A stretch of DNA of 64,000 nucleotides from Chloroflexota bacterium (GTDB taxonomy: Bacteria > Chloroflexota > Dehalococcoidia > Tepidiformales > Tepidiformaceae). Both the position numbers and the translations under genes were made by a program. The notes beneath the pieces were generated by a model. That model made no database searches. It was not told the origin of the DNA and saw nothing but the letters and a program-made list of their open reading frames with translations. Where the stretch lies: the NCBI GenBank assembly GCA_026702615.1, contig JAPPBY010000033.1, positions 62,001 to 126,000 on the forward strand. Reading direction: 5' to 3'. Positions within the stretch are counted from its first letter, which is position 1; every line of letters begins with the position of its first letter. Positions 1-8,109 of the stretch are shown one piece after another.

Positions 1-1729
1 GGTGCGTGATCTCCAGCGCCGCGCGCACGGCTTCGCCCGCATCCGAACCGCCGTTCTCGGCGTAGTTCGGGTTCTCGGGGTTGACCCACGGGTCGGAGAT
101 GTTGACGCCCTTGTACCAGTTGCCGCCCCAGATGGCGCCGTAGCCATCCGGCGTGTAGGCCACCAGTGCGTTCCAGTCCGGCATCGTCGAGACGGCGTTG
201 TTGCCGGCGATGAAGAAGTGCCAGTCCTTGGTGCCCGTGGGGCCGTTCGCGGAGGCGATGTAGGTCGCCAGCTCAAGCGGGTTGTAGTTCACCGGCACCC
301 CGAGGGAGTCCTCGAAGCTTTGCCCGATGAACTGCACGTGGCTGTAGTCCGTACTCCAGGCCGCAACCGTCGTGTCGAGCTCGGGGAAGATCTCGGGGCC
401 GTTGTTGGCCTCCCACAGCTGGCGTGCGCCCTGCGGGTCGTACACCTGGTACTCGCGGATCTCCTCCTGGGAGAGCGCGTACTTGGGGAACGCCGTCGGG
501 CTGACCGGCGCGCTGCGGCGGCCCTCGCCGCTGAGAATGACGTCGATGTAGCCGTCCCAGTCCATCGCCATCGAAAGGGCCTTCGAGAGCTCCGGATACG
601 GCGTCCACTTGGCCGCGGCCAGCTGGATCATGATCCCGCCGTCGTCGATCGCCGGCCCCGTCATGACGTTGACGTTCGGCTGGTCCGCCCACGCGTCGGC
701 GTCGATCTTGGAGACCGCGCCCCAGTAGTCGGAGTCACCGGCGAGGAAGCGAGCCTGCCGCGCCGCGCCGTCGGTAATGATGACGTGCTCCATAGCGTCG
801 ATATAGGGGAAGTCGGCGTTGAAGCGCGTCCCCGCAATCTGCTCCGGGTGCTCGTAGTAGTTCGGATTCCGCTTCAGCGTCATCCGCGTCTCGGACACGT
901 CGTCGAACATGTACGGGCCGGAACCTGCGTTGATGCCGGAGACCTGGCCCAGATCGCCCGACTCCTCAGCCGCGAGCCGCTCCGGTGAGACGACCACAAG
1001 CGAGGCTGCGGCGAACGCGCGTGTGTTCGACGCAAACGCCTTGTTCTGGTTGATCCGGAGTGTCAGGTCGTCCGGTGTGTCGAACGTCGCGCCCTGGCTC
1101 TCGTCCATGAACGAGAAGAACAGCTCGTTCACGTTCGAGCCACGGTTGGCGCGGGAGTCCGGGTACCGCCTCAGGCTGATGTACCAGTCCTCCGAGTTCA
1201 CCTCGCGTCCGCCCTCCGCTTCCGGGTTGAAGCGAACGCCTTCCCGCAGGTTGAAGACCAGCGTCTCCGGATCGATCTGCTCCCAGCTCTGAGCCGCATC
1301 CGGGTAGAACTCGTCGTTGGTGATCGAGAACGCCATCAGCTGGCTGTACGTGGTCGACATCCCCTGCGGGAACGTGATCGTGATCGAGGGGTCGAAGCCC
1401 GTCGGGTAGGCCACCAGGCTGTAGTTGAAGGTGCCGCCGTACCGTGAGCGGTCCTCGGCGGCCGCGGCCTGCTCCTCGGGCTCGTCCGCGGCATCGGTTT
1501 CCGCGGCCTGCGAATCCTCGGCAGGCTCATCGTCGTCGGCCGCTGCCGCTGCGGCCTGGGTGGCCGCAGCCTGCGTGGCCGCCGGAGCGGCTGCGTCGTC
1601 GTCATCGTCGTCATCGCCGCAACCCGCGAGGATCGCGGCAGAGCCAGCCGCGAGCGTCGCTCCACCCGCCAGCACACGCCTCCGCGAGACGCGCCTGCGC
1701 CAGTACTTGCCCCAGTAGCTTTCTTTCAC
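1..1729 (-). CDS. ABC transporter family-5 solute-binding lipoprotein, copy 1 (C-terminus off window)
   Basis: Extracytoplasmic solute-binding protein of the peptide/nickel (SBP_bac_5) type, presumed to deliver an oligopeptide-like ligand to an ABC permease that is not in the window. About 576 codons are visible; the last ~80 residues lie beyond the left edge, judged from its 659-residue paralogue next door. The GTG start (1727-1729) has a perfect AGGAGG 6 bases upstream. The N-terminus has an Arg-rich Tat-like stretch (SRRRVLAGG), a lipobox ending LAGC, then a poly-Asp run and an Ala/Gln/Thr-rich linker, followed by the binding domain. It is nearly identical to the downstream-numbered copy in the signal and linker and diverges most in the mid and C-terminal part, as expected of duplicated binding proteins that separated in ligand range. 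Family assignment is firm; ligand unknown. Confidence 0.85.
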   Translation of the reverse strand, partial: MKESYWGKYWRRRVSRRRVLAGGATLAAGSAAILAGCGDDDDDDDAAAPAATQAAATQAAAAAADDDEPAEDSQAAETDAADEPEEQAAAAEDRSRYGGTFNYSLVAYPTGFDPSITITFPQGMSTTYSQLMAFSITNDEFYPDAAQSWEQIDPETLVFNLREGVRFNPEAEGGREVNSEDWYISLRRYPDSRANRGSNVNELFFSFMDESQGATFDTPDDLTLRINQNKAFASNTRAFAAASLVVVSPERLAAEESGDLGQVSGINAGSGPYMFDDVSETRMTLKRNPNYYEHPEQIAGTRFNADFPYIDAMEHVIITDGAARQARFLAGDSDYWGAVSKIDADAWADQPNVNVMTGPAIDDGGIMIQLAAAKWTPYPELSKALSMAMDWDGYIDVILSGEGRRSAPVSPTAFPKYALSQEEIREYQVYDPQGARQLWEANNGPEIFPELDTTVAAWSTDYSHVQFIGQSFEDSLGVPVNYNPLELATYIASANGPTGTKDWHFFIAGNNAVSTMPDWNALVAYTPDGYGAIWGGNWYKGVNISDPWVNPENPNYAENGGSDAGEAVRAALEITH

Positions 1730-1879
1730 GTCGTTCCTCCTCTCGGGCTACTCCCGCGCAGCCCGCAAGCGAACCTGCACCAAATTCGGAACACATGGCC
1801 CCGATGCAGATTCGCCATTCTACTCACGGTGTCAATGGGAATCGCGACCTCGGCCGGCGGGGACGGGGCGCCCCTGGCC

Positions 1880-1975
1880 GGCCTCCGCCAGGTTGCCGAA
1901 TCCCACCGTGATGGGCGCGTTCGCGCGGCGGCCGGGGCTCACGTTGGGGTTGTAGCTCTCGACGCTCTCCTCGGT
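1880..1975 (-). pseudogene. Remnant of the mscS 3' end left by tandem duplication
   Basis: Read on the minus strand this stretch encodes ESVESYNPN...APITVGFGN, which matches the last ~30 residues of the intact MscS at 4177-5397 (EIVEGYSPN...TPITSGFDN). No channel body precedes it. It sits about 150 bases upstream of copy 1 of the solute-binding protein, the same distance that separates the real mscS stop from copy 2. This is therefore the leftover of a duplicated unit that carried the mscS tail plus the binding-protein gene. The match is read by eye from translated sequence. Confidence 0.75.
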
Positions 1976-1985
1976 CTCACGCGGA

Positions 1986-2011
1986 ACGCCGCCCCCGAGC
2001 GGGGGCGGCGT
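1986..2011. terminator. Perfect GC hairpin between the two binding-protein genes
   Basis: An 11-bp perfect stem (ACGCCGCCCCC pairing with GGGGGCGGCGT) closes a GAGC loop. It lies 39 bases downstream of the stop of copy 2 on the minus strand. There is no U-tract on either side, so it may be a pause or mRNA-stabilising hairpin rather than a textbook intrinsic terminator. It also lies next to the inferred duplication junction. Confidence 0.5.
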
Positions 2012-2049
2012 CGGTGAGGCCTGCTGGCCGGTGCGATGCTGGCCGGGAT

Positions 2050-4029
2050 TTAGCCCTCCAGCCAGATGTTGTGCGCCCGCCACATGCCGAACGCTGCCGT
2101 CTGGTCGCCGTCCGGCGGCGGCACGAGGCCCTTCAGGCGCGAGCCCACCGCCACGTACTTCGTCGTGGGCGTTGGGAGCGGCAAGGTGCAGCAGTACCGC
2201 GAGAAGATGCGATGCTGAAGCTCCTTCAGGATTTCGGCCCGCTCGTCGTCGTCGAACGTGGCCGCCTGCCGGTCGGCGTAGTCCTGCAACTCCCTGGCGT
2301 ACGGGTGCGTGACCTCCAGCGCTGCGCGTACGGCCTCGCCGTTCGGGCCGCCGCCGTTCTCGGCGTAGTTCGGGTTGTCGGGGTTGACCCACGGGTCGGA
2401 GATATTGACGCCCTTGTACCAGTTCCCGCCCCAGATGGCGCCGTAGCCGTCCGGCGTGTAGGCCACCAGCGCGTTCCAGTCCGGCATCGTCGCGACGGCG
2501 TTGTTGCCGGCGATGAAGAAGTGCCAGTCCTTCGTGCCCGTGGGGCCGTTCGCCGAGGCGATGAACGTCGCCAGCTCGAGCGGGTTGTAGTTGACCTTGA
2601 CGCCGAGGGAGTCCTCGAAGCTCTGGCCGATGAACTGCGTGTTCGGGAAGGCCGCCACCCAAGCGGGGACGGTCGTGTCGAGCTCGGGGAAGATCTCGGG
2701 GCCGTTGTTGGCCTCCCACAGCTGGCGGGCGCCTTGCGGGTCGTACACCTGGTACTGCTTGATTTCTTCCTGGGAGAGCCCGTACTTGGGGAATGCCGTC
2801 GGGCTCACGGGAGCGCTGTAGCGCCCCTCGCCGCCCAGCACGACATCGATGTAGCCGTCCCAGTCCATCGCCATCGAAAGCGCCTTCGAGAGCTCCGGAT
2901 AGGGCGTCCACTTCGCCGCCGCCAACTGGATCATGATGCTGCCGTCGTCGATCGCCGGGCCTGTCTGGATGTTGACGCTTGGCTGGCCTTCCCACTGCTC
3001 GGCGGTGATCTTGTCGACGGAACCGTAGTAGTCGGCGTCGCCGGCAAGGAAGCGCGCCTGGGACGCAGCGCCGTCCGTGATGATGACCGTTTCCATCTCG
3101 TCGATGTACGGCATGTCCCGGTTGAACCGCGTTCCCGGGAGGTCCTCCGGATGCTCGTAGTAGTTCGGGTTCCGCTTCATCGAGATCCGCGTCTCCGACA
3201 CGTTGTCGAACATGTACGGACCCGAGCCCGCGTTAATCCCCGACACCTGGCCCAGATCGCCCGACTCCTCCGCCGCCAGGCGCTCAGGCGAAACCACCAC
3301 CAGCGAGGCTGCCGCGAACGCGCGGGTGTTGGAAGCGAAGGGCTTGTTCTGGTTGATTCGCAGCGTCAGGTCGTCCGGTGTGTCGAAGGTCGCGCCCTGG
3401 CCCTCGTCCATGAACGAGAAGAACAGCTCGTTTACGTTCGAGCCGCGGTTGGCGCGCGAATCGGGGTACCGCCTGAGGCTGATGTACCAGTCTTCCGAGT
3501 TCACCTCGCGTCCGCCCTCCGCCTCCGGGTTGAAGCGAACGCCCTCCCGCAGGTTGAAGACCAGGGTCGTCTCATCGACCTGCTCCCAGCTCTGCGCCGC
3601 GTCCGGGTAGAACTGATCCTCGACGATCGAGTACGCCATCATCTGGCTATAGCTCGTTGCCATCCCGAATGGGAAGGTGATCGTGATCGAGGGGTCGAAG
3701 CCGGTCGGGTAGGCCGGGTAGGTGTAGTTCAGCTTGCCGCCGTAGCGCGAACGGTCCTCGACGGCCGCAGCCTGCTCTTCGGGCTCATCCGCAGCTGTGT
3801 CCTGGGCCGCGCTGTCCTCTGCCGGCTCATCGTCGTCGGCCGCTGCCGCCGCGGCCTGGGTGGCCGCGGCCTGGGTGGCCGCCGGAGCAGCTGCGTCGTC
3901 GTCATCATCGTCGTCGCCGCAACCCGCGAGGATCGCGGCAGAGCCGGCCGCGAGCGTCGCTCCGCCCGCCAGCACGCGCCTCCGCGAGACGCGCCTGCGC
4001 CAGTACTTGCCCCAGTAGCTTTCCTTCAC
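2050..4029 (-). CDS. ABC transporter family-5 solute-binding lipoprotein, copy 2
   Basis: Complete 659-residue paralogue of the gene at the left edge, same presumed role in peptide-like substrate uptake. The GTG start follows AGGAGG at 6-base spacing. Residues 1-35 form an Arg-rich, Tat-like signal with lipobox LAGC; residues 36-100 are a poly-Asp then Ala/Gln/Glu-rich linker that probably spans the cell wall or surface layer; the rest is the two-lobed SBP_bac_5 fold, with recognisable stretches such as ELSKALSMAMD and ARQLWEANNGPEI. It lies 147 bases downstream of mscS on the same strand and shares its 5' leader with copy 1. No permease or ATPase of the Opp/Dpp type is present in the window, so the cognate transporter would have to lie to the left or elsewhere. 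Confidence 0.88.
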   Translation of the reverse strand: MKESYWGKYWRRRVSRRRVLAGGATLAAGSAAILAGCGDDDDDDDAAAPAATQAAATQAAAAAADDDEPAEDSAAQDTAADEPEEQAAAVEDRSRYGGKLNYTYPAYPTGFDPSITITFPFGMATSYSQMMAYSIVEDQFYPDAAQSWEQVDETTLVFNLREGVRFNPEAEGGREVNSEDWYISLRRYPDSRANRGSNVNELFFSFMDEGQGATFDTPDDLTLRINQNKPFASNTRAFAAASLVVVSPERLAAEESGDLGQVSGINAGSGPYMFDNVSETRISMKRNPNYYEHPEDLPGTRFNRDMPYIDEMETVIITDGAASQARFLAGDADYYGSVDKITAEQWEGQPSVNIQTGPAIDDGSIMIQLAAAKWTPYPELSKALSMAMDWDGYIDVVLGGEGRYSAPVSPTAFPKYGLSQEEIKQYQVYDPQGARQLWEANNGPEIFPELDTTVPAWVAAFPNTQFIGQSFEDSLGVKVNYNPLELATFIASANGPTGTKDWHFFIAGNNAVATMPDWNALVAYTPDGYGAIWGGNWYKGVNISDPWVNPDNPNYAENGGGPNGEAVRAALEVTHPYARELQDYADRQAATFDDDERAEILKELQHRIFSRYCCTLPLPTPTTKYVAVGSRLKGLVPPPDGDQTAAFGMWRAHNIWLEG

Positions 4030-4176
4030 GTCGTTCCTCCTTTAGGGCTGCTCCCGCGCAGCCTTCAAGCGACCCTGCACCAAATTCGGGGCATATGCCC
4101 GCAATGCAGATGCGTCATTCTACTCACGCCGTCAATGGCAGTCGCGAACCCGGGATCGGCAAAGGAAGAGCGGCCC

Positions 4177-5397
4177 CTAGCTGGCGTCCGGCGTGTTGTC
4201 GAATCCCGAGGTGATGGGTGTGTCGATGCGCTGCCCGCGCGCGCCGTTGGGGCTGTACCCCTCCACGATTTCGCCGAGCGCCTGGCGTTCCGCCGCTGAG
4301 GGGATCTCCTCCGGCTGCCCCGGAGCCGAGGCTACGTGCAGCGTCTGCGTCGGGAAGGCGAACTCGACCCCGAGGTCCTCCGCCAGCCGCATGATGTCGA
4401 GGTTGAGCACGTGCCGCGTGCGCAGCTCGTCGTTCCAGTTGGGCGCATCAATGAAGCAATACACCAGCACGTCGAGCGTGGAAGCGCCGAACCCGTGGAA
4501 CTCGACGATGTAGTAGTCCTTCCGCATCCCCGGATTCGCCCGGATGAGTGCCCGCACGCCTTCGACGAACGCCTGCACCTGGTCCGGAGTCGTGTGGTAG
4601 GCGAGTCCCAGCGTCGTCTTGTAGCGCCGCCACTGCCGCAGCCCCATGTTGTCCACGTGCGTATCGACGATGCGCGCGTTCGGCACCGTCACCACCGAGT
4701 TGTAGAAGGTGCGAACACGCGAGGAGCGGAAGCCCACGTGCTCCACCGTCCCCTCAATGTCCTTCAGCACCACCCAGTCCCCCACCTGGAAGGGCCGGTC
4801 GGCGAAGATCGTGACGCCCCCAAGCAGGTTGCGCATCGTGTCCTGTGCGGCAAGCGCGACGGCCAGGCCGGTAAGACCCAGCCCCGCCACCAGCGATGTC
4901 ACGTTCACGCCCAGGTTCCCCAGGATGAAGATGATCCCGATCACCACCATCACGCCCTTCAGCGTGGTGTTCAGCAGGGGGACGAGCTGGTCGTCGAGCC
5001 GGCTCTCCGTGGCCTCGGCCCGCCGCGCGAGGACGTCCGTGAAGATGTCGACCCCGCGGAAGCCGAGCCAGACCAGCGCCGCGGCGCCAAACAGGGTCGC
5101 GATCTGGTTGACCACGTGCTCGACGGTCGAGTTGAAGTCGAGGAGAGGGAATCCCAGCCCTACCGTGATCGCCACCATCAGGGCCCACAGCGCGCGGCCC
5201 AGCCGCTCCCGCTCCTTGTGCCAGAACTCACGGTCCTCTTGCGCAGCCCGTGCGTGCACGAACAGCTTCAGCGCCTGTGTCAGGAGCACCTGCGCCGCCA
5301 CCGCCACCAGGACCATCACGCCTATGCCGATGAACTGCTCGACTTCGATCCCGATGTACGTATCCTCGAACCAGTCCGGCGTCAGAAACAGGGGCAC
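4177..5397 (-). CDS. mscS: MscS-family small-conductance mechanosensitive channel
   Basis: Membrane channel that opens on membrane tension to release solutes during hypo-osmotic shock. The 406-residue protein has hydrophobic segments near residues 22-45, 68-86, 98-116 and 148-163, followed by the Gly/Ala-rich pore helix at about 165-186 (SLVAGLGLTGLAVALAAQD) and the beta domain hallmark ADRPFQVGDWV near 199-209. It is longer than E. coli MscS (286 aa) because of one extra N-terminal segment and a ~50-residue polar tail. A fragment of that tail recurs at 1880-1975. It is divergent from the VOC gene on the right, with 80 AT-richer bases between the two starts. Confidence 0.9.
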   Translation of the reverse strand: MPLFLTPDWFEDTYIGIEVEQFIGIGVMVLVAVAAQVLLTQALKLFVHARAAQEDREFWHKERERLGRALWALMVAITVGLGFPLLDFNSTVEHVVNQIATLFGAAALVWLGFRGVDIFTDVLARRAEATESRLDDQLVPLLNTTLKGVMVVIGIIFILGNLGVNVTSLVAGLGLTGLAVALAAQDTMRNLLGGVTIFADRPFQVGDWVVLKDIEGTVEHVGFRSSRVRTFYNSVVTVPNARIVDTHVDNMGLRQWRRYKTTLGLAYHTTPDQVQAFVEGVRALIRANPGMRKDYYIVEFHGFGASTLDVLVYCFIDAPNWNDELRTRHVLNLDIMRLAEDLGVEFAFPTQTLHVASAPGQPEEIPSAAERQALGEIVEGYSPNGARGQRIDTPITSGFDNTPDAS

Positions 5398-5477
5398 GGC
5401 GTCCTCCGGTACGCCGTTAGCCTATCATTTGCTAAGGCGCACAAGCACATACGCAAGAAACAGCACGGAGCCCCCAG

Positions 5478-6008
5478 ATGCCCCACCGCCCCTTCGTCCA
5501 GCTTGCCTACCACGTCCCCGACATCTTCGAGGCTGCCGAGCGCTGGGCCGCCGAGCGCGGCGCCGGGCCCTTCTATATCAACGAACACATCCCCGTGGAG
5601 CGCGCTCTCTACCGTGGCCAGCCCGGTGAGTTCGACCATTCCTCCGCCTACGGCCAGCTCGGCTCCGTCATGCTCGAGCTCGTCCAGCAGAACAACGACG
5701 GCCCTTCCGGCGTCCGCGACATGTACGCACCCGACGAGCAGGGCCTGCACCACTGCGCCACCATCGTCCCCGACTTCAAGGACGAGCTCGATCGCTACGA
5801 GGACCTCGGTTTCACCGTCGCCAACGAATTCTGGCTCGCCGGGGGTATGCAGTTCGCCTTCATCGACACGGTTGCGGTCTACGGACACATGGTCGAGGTT
5901 TACGAAGGCCAGCCTGGGCTGCTCCAGTTCTACGAGCTGATCGAAGCCGCTGCCGAAGGCTGGGACGGCTCCGACCCCATCCGCTTCGTCGCCGACATGA
6001 ACCGCTAG
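5478..6008 (+). CDS. VOC (glyoxalase/bleomycin-resistance fold) family protein
   Basis: A 176-residue single-chain protein of the vicinal-oxygen-chelate superfamily, closest in look to glyoxalase_4 / methylmalonyl-CoA-epimerase-type members. It opens with QLAYHVPDIFEAAERWAAE, carries a mid-protein LHHCATIVPDF (candidate metal ligands) and ends with GHMVEVYEG, where a Glu ligand is expected. The substrate cannot be read from sequence. GGAG lies 7 bases before the ATG. Its stop is 4 bases from the convergent MBL-fold gene. It lies near a Rieske oxygenase and a ThDP enzyme, so a role in the same small-molecule catabolism is plausible but inferred. Confidence 0.8.
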   Translation: MPHRPFVQLAYHVPDIFEAAERWAAERGAGPFYINEHIPVERALYRGQPGEFDHSSAYGQLGSVMLELVQQNNDGPSGVRDMYAPDEQGLHHCATIVPDFKDELDRYEDLGFTVANEFWLAGGMQFAFIDTVAVYGHMVEVYEGQPGLLQFYELIEAAAEGWDGSDPIRFVADMNR

Positions 6009-6012
6009 CCGC

Positions 6013-6765
6013 CTACGGCGCTGCCCCCGGCATGATCCAGGTCGAAGGCGGGACCGCCTCGAAGCGCAGGCCTTCGCGGTCCGGTTCCAGGTTCGTGATC
6101 GTGAGCGTGAACGGCTCCAGGTAGTCCGCCTCGCCGTCCATTACCCGGAAGGGGCGGTCGTGCCCCGGGTAGATGATGTCGGCGGCGCTCAGCCCCTTGG
6201 CCACGCTCTCCCGGGCCTGTGTGAGCGACCCGAACACGATTGGCGGTTGCCGCGACTCGAGCACCCAGCTCGAGTGCACCGCGTCCCCCGATACGAGTGC
6301 CGCGCCCGCCGCCGTCTCCACCACCAGCCCGATGCTCCCCACTGAGTGCCCCGGCAACTCGATCACGCGCACGCCCGCCGCCAGCTCATCCCCCTCCACC
6401 ACCTCTTGCAGCTGATGCGTCTCCAGCGCGAGCCCGGTCCAGTACGGTGTCGCCCAGTCGTTCTCGTGCGGAGAGCTCGCGTAGCTCCGCTCCCGCGGGT
6501 GCAGCAGCACCGGCGCCTCCGCGAAGCAGTCGAAGTTCTGGGCGTGGTCCCAGTGGGCGTGCGTCAGCACCACCGCGTCGATGTCCGCCTCCGTCAGGCC
6601 GCGTCGCCCCAGCGCGCCGCTTACCTCCCGTCGCCGCCCCACGTACGCCGGATCGACGAGGATGAACCGGCCCTCCGATTCCACCAGCGTCACCGAGCAG
6701 AACGCCGGCCGCCCCTGGTTGGTCGAGAACGAGAACCCATGCAGCAGAACGTCAACGGTAGCCAC
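6013..6765 (-). CDS. MBL-fold metallo-hydrolase, N-acyl-homoserine-lactonase-like
   Basis: Zinc-dependent hydrolase of about 250 residues. The metal motif HAHWDH followed by AQNFD matches the HxHxDH motif in the form typical of lactonase-like MBL proteins (AiiA/AttM group); further ligands are the His in ELPGHSVGS, the Asp in VSGDAVH and the His in YPGHD. The start is taken as GTG at 6765 (VATVDVLLHG), because the upstream in-frame extension is Ser/Arg-rich and lies in the leader of the divergent Rieske gene. Whether it hydrolyses acyl-homoserine lactones or another lactone or thioester is unknown; quorum quenching should not be assumed. Convergent with the VOC gene. Confidence 0.82.
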   Translation of the reverse strand: MATVDVLLHGFSFSTNQGRPAFCSVTLVESEGRFILVDPAYVGRRREVSGALGRRGLTEADIDAVVLTHAHWDHAQNFDCFAEAPVLLHPRERSYASSPHENDWATPYWTGLALETHQLQEVVEGDELAAGVRVIELPGHSVGSIGLVVETAAGAALVSGDAVHSSWVLESRQPPIVFGSLTQARESVAKGLSAADIIYPGHDRPFRVMDGEADYLEPFTLTITNLEPDREGLRFEAVPPSTWIMPGAAP

Positions 6766-6841
6766 GAGCCGGAGCCTACGCCGCTGCCGCCCGCGCTGGG
6801 TAGAATCAGCCACGCGCGGCGTTCCGCCGCCGGAGGTCGCC

Positions 6842-8050
6842 ATGAGCAGGGAGCAGTTGATCGAGATGGCCCGCCGCGAGGTCGAGAACCTCGCCGCCGA
6901 CCGTATCGACCTCGCCGACGACGTCTTCAGGATGCCCACGAGCGCCTACTACGACCCCGACCGCTGGCGCCTCGAGGTCGACCGCATCTTCAAGCGGCTC
7001 CCCCTTGCCCTCGGCTTCTCCTGCGAACTGCCCGATCCCGGCGACTACCGCTCCCTCGATGTCTGCGGCGTGCCCGTCCTCATGGCGCGCGACATCGACG
7101 GCGAGGTTCGTGCCTTCGTGAACATGTGCAGCCACCGCGGCGCCATCGTGGTCGACGAAGGTCGTGGAAACTCCCGCGGCTTCCGCTGCCCCTACCACGC
7201 CTGGAGCTACGACCTCCAGGGGAACCTCGTCTCCATCTTCGACTCCGACAACTTCGGCGATGTCGACAAGTCCTGCTACGGCCTCACGCCCCTTCCGTGC
7301 TCCGAGCGCGCCGGGCTGGTCTGGGTCACCCTCAACCCATCCTCCGATGTCGACATTGACCTATTCCTCGCGGGCTACGACGAGATGCTCGACCACCTCG
7401 GCTTCGCCGACTGTCACGTCATCGGCCGCCAGAACCTCGACGGCCCCAACTGGAAGGTCGCCTACGACGGCTACCGGGACCTCTACCACATCCCCATCCT
7501 CCACCGGAACAGCTTCGGCCCCGACTCCGCCTACCAGCCCGACTACTACGCCTGGGGCTCGCACGTGCGCATGGTGTCCCCCACTCGCTTCACCCGCGCC
7601 GCCGACCTCCCCGAGGACCAGTGGCGCCTGGAGGATCTGACCCCCGGCATCTGGACCATCTTCCCCAACATCTCCATCGCCGGGGGCCGCGGCTCCGCCG
7701 CCTACGACGGCCAGGGCGGCACCACCCCCTTCATGGTTTCCCAGATGTTCCCCGGCAAGACGCCCGAGGAGTCCGTCACCATCCAGAACTTCCTCCTGCC
7801 CGAGGAGCCAGACCCCGACGACGAAGAGCGCTACGCCGAGATCATGAAGATGTACTTCGATGTGGTCGGCGACGAGGACTACTACACCGGTTTCCGCGTG
7901 CAGCGCGCCCTCAAGACCGGCGCCAAGGACCACAACCTCTTCGGTCGCAACGAGGGCGGCGGGCAGATGTTCCACAAGTGGGTTCAGGCCCTTATCGACA
8001 CCGAGGACAAGGACCTGAACGCCCTCCTTGAGCGCGGCGTAGAGGCCTGA
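6842..8050 (+). CDS. Rieske non-heme iron aromatic-ring-hydroxylating oxygenase, alpha subunit
   Basis: A 402-residue terminal oxygenase. The Rieske [2Fe-2S] motif is seen near residues 95-120 as CSHRGAI ... CPYHAWSYD (CxH-x17-CxxH). The mononuclear iron site follows near 210-220 (DLYHIPILH), the spacing expected for alpha subunits; the third (acidic) ligand would be in the C-terminal half. The ATG has GGAGG 5 bases upstream, which fixes the start over longer in-frame extensions. No ferredoxin, reductase or beta subunit is adjacent, so electrons must come from elsewhere. It is followed 59 bases on by a ThDP enzyme and an MFS transporter on the same strand, which suggests a small uptake and breakdown operon. 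Confidence 0.9.
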   Translation: MSREQLIEMARREVENLAADRIDLADDVFRMPTSAYYDPDRWRLEVDRIFKRLPLALGFSCELPDPGDYRSLDVCGVPVLMARDIDGEVRAFVNMCSHRGAIVVDEGRGNSRGFRCPYHAWSYDLQGNLVSIFDSDNFGDVDKSCYGLTPLPCSERAGLVWVTLNPSSDVDIDLFLAGYDEMLDHLGFADCHVIGRQNLDGPNWKVAYDGYRDLYHIPILHRNSFGPDSAYQPDYYAWGSHVRMVSPTRFTRAADLPEDQWRLEDLTPGIWTIFPNISIAGGRGSAAYDGQGGTTPFMVSQMFPGKTPEESVTIQNFLLPEEPDPDDEERYAEIMKMYFDVVGDEDYYTGFRVQRALKTGAKDHNLFGRNEGGGQMFHKWVQALIDTEDKDLNALLERGVEA

Positions 8051-8109
8051 CGCCCGCCCGGACGATGTAGGCTTGCCCGCGCGAGCTCGACTCGCGCAGG
8101 GGTGTCGTC

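Noticed and set aside
2014-4299. Long plus-strand open frame of about 760 codons
   Set aside because: It is antisense to the second binding-protein gene and rich in Arg/Val/His/Leu without any recognisable domain; typical of GC-rich shadow frames.
6013-6765. Quorum-quenching lactonase as a firm function
   Set aside because: The HAHWDH motif is shared by many MBL hydrolases; no other quorum-sensing gene is present.
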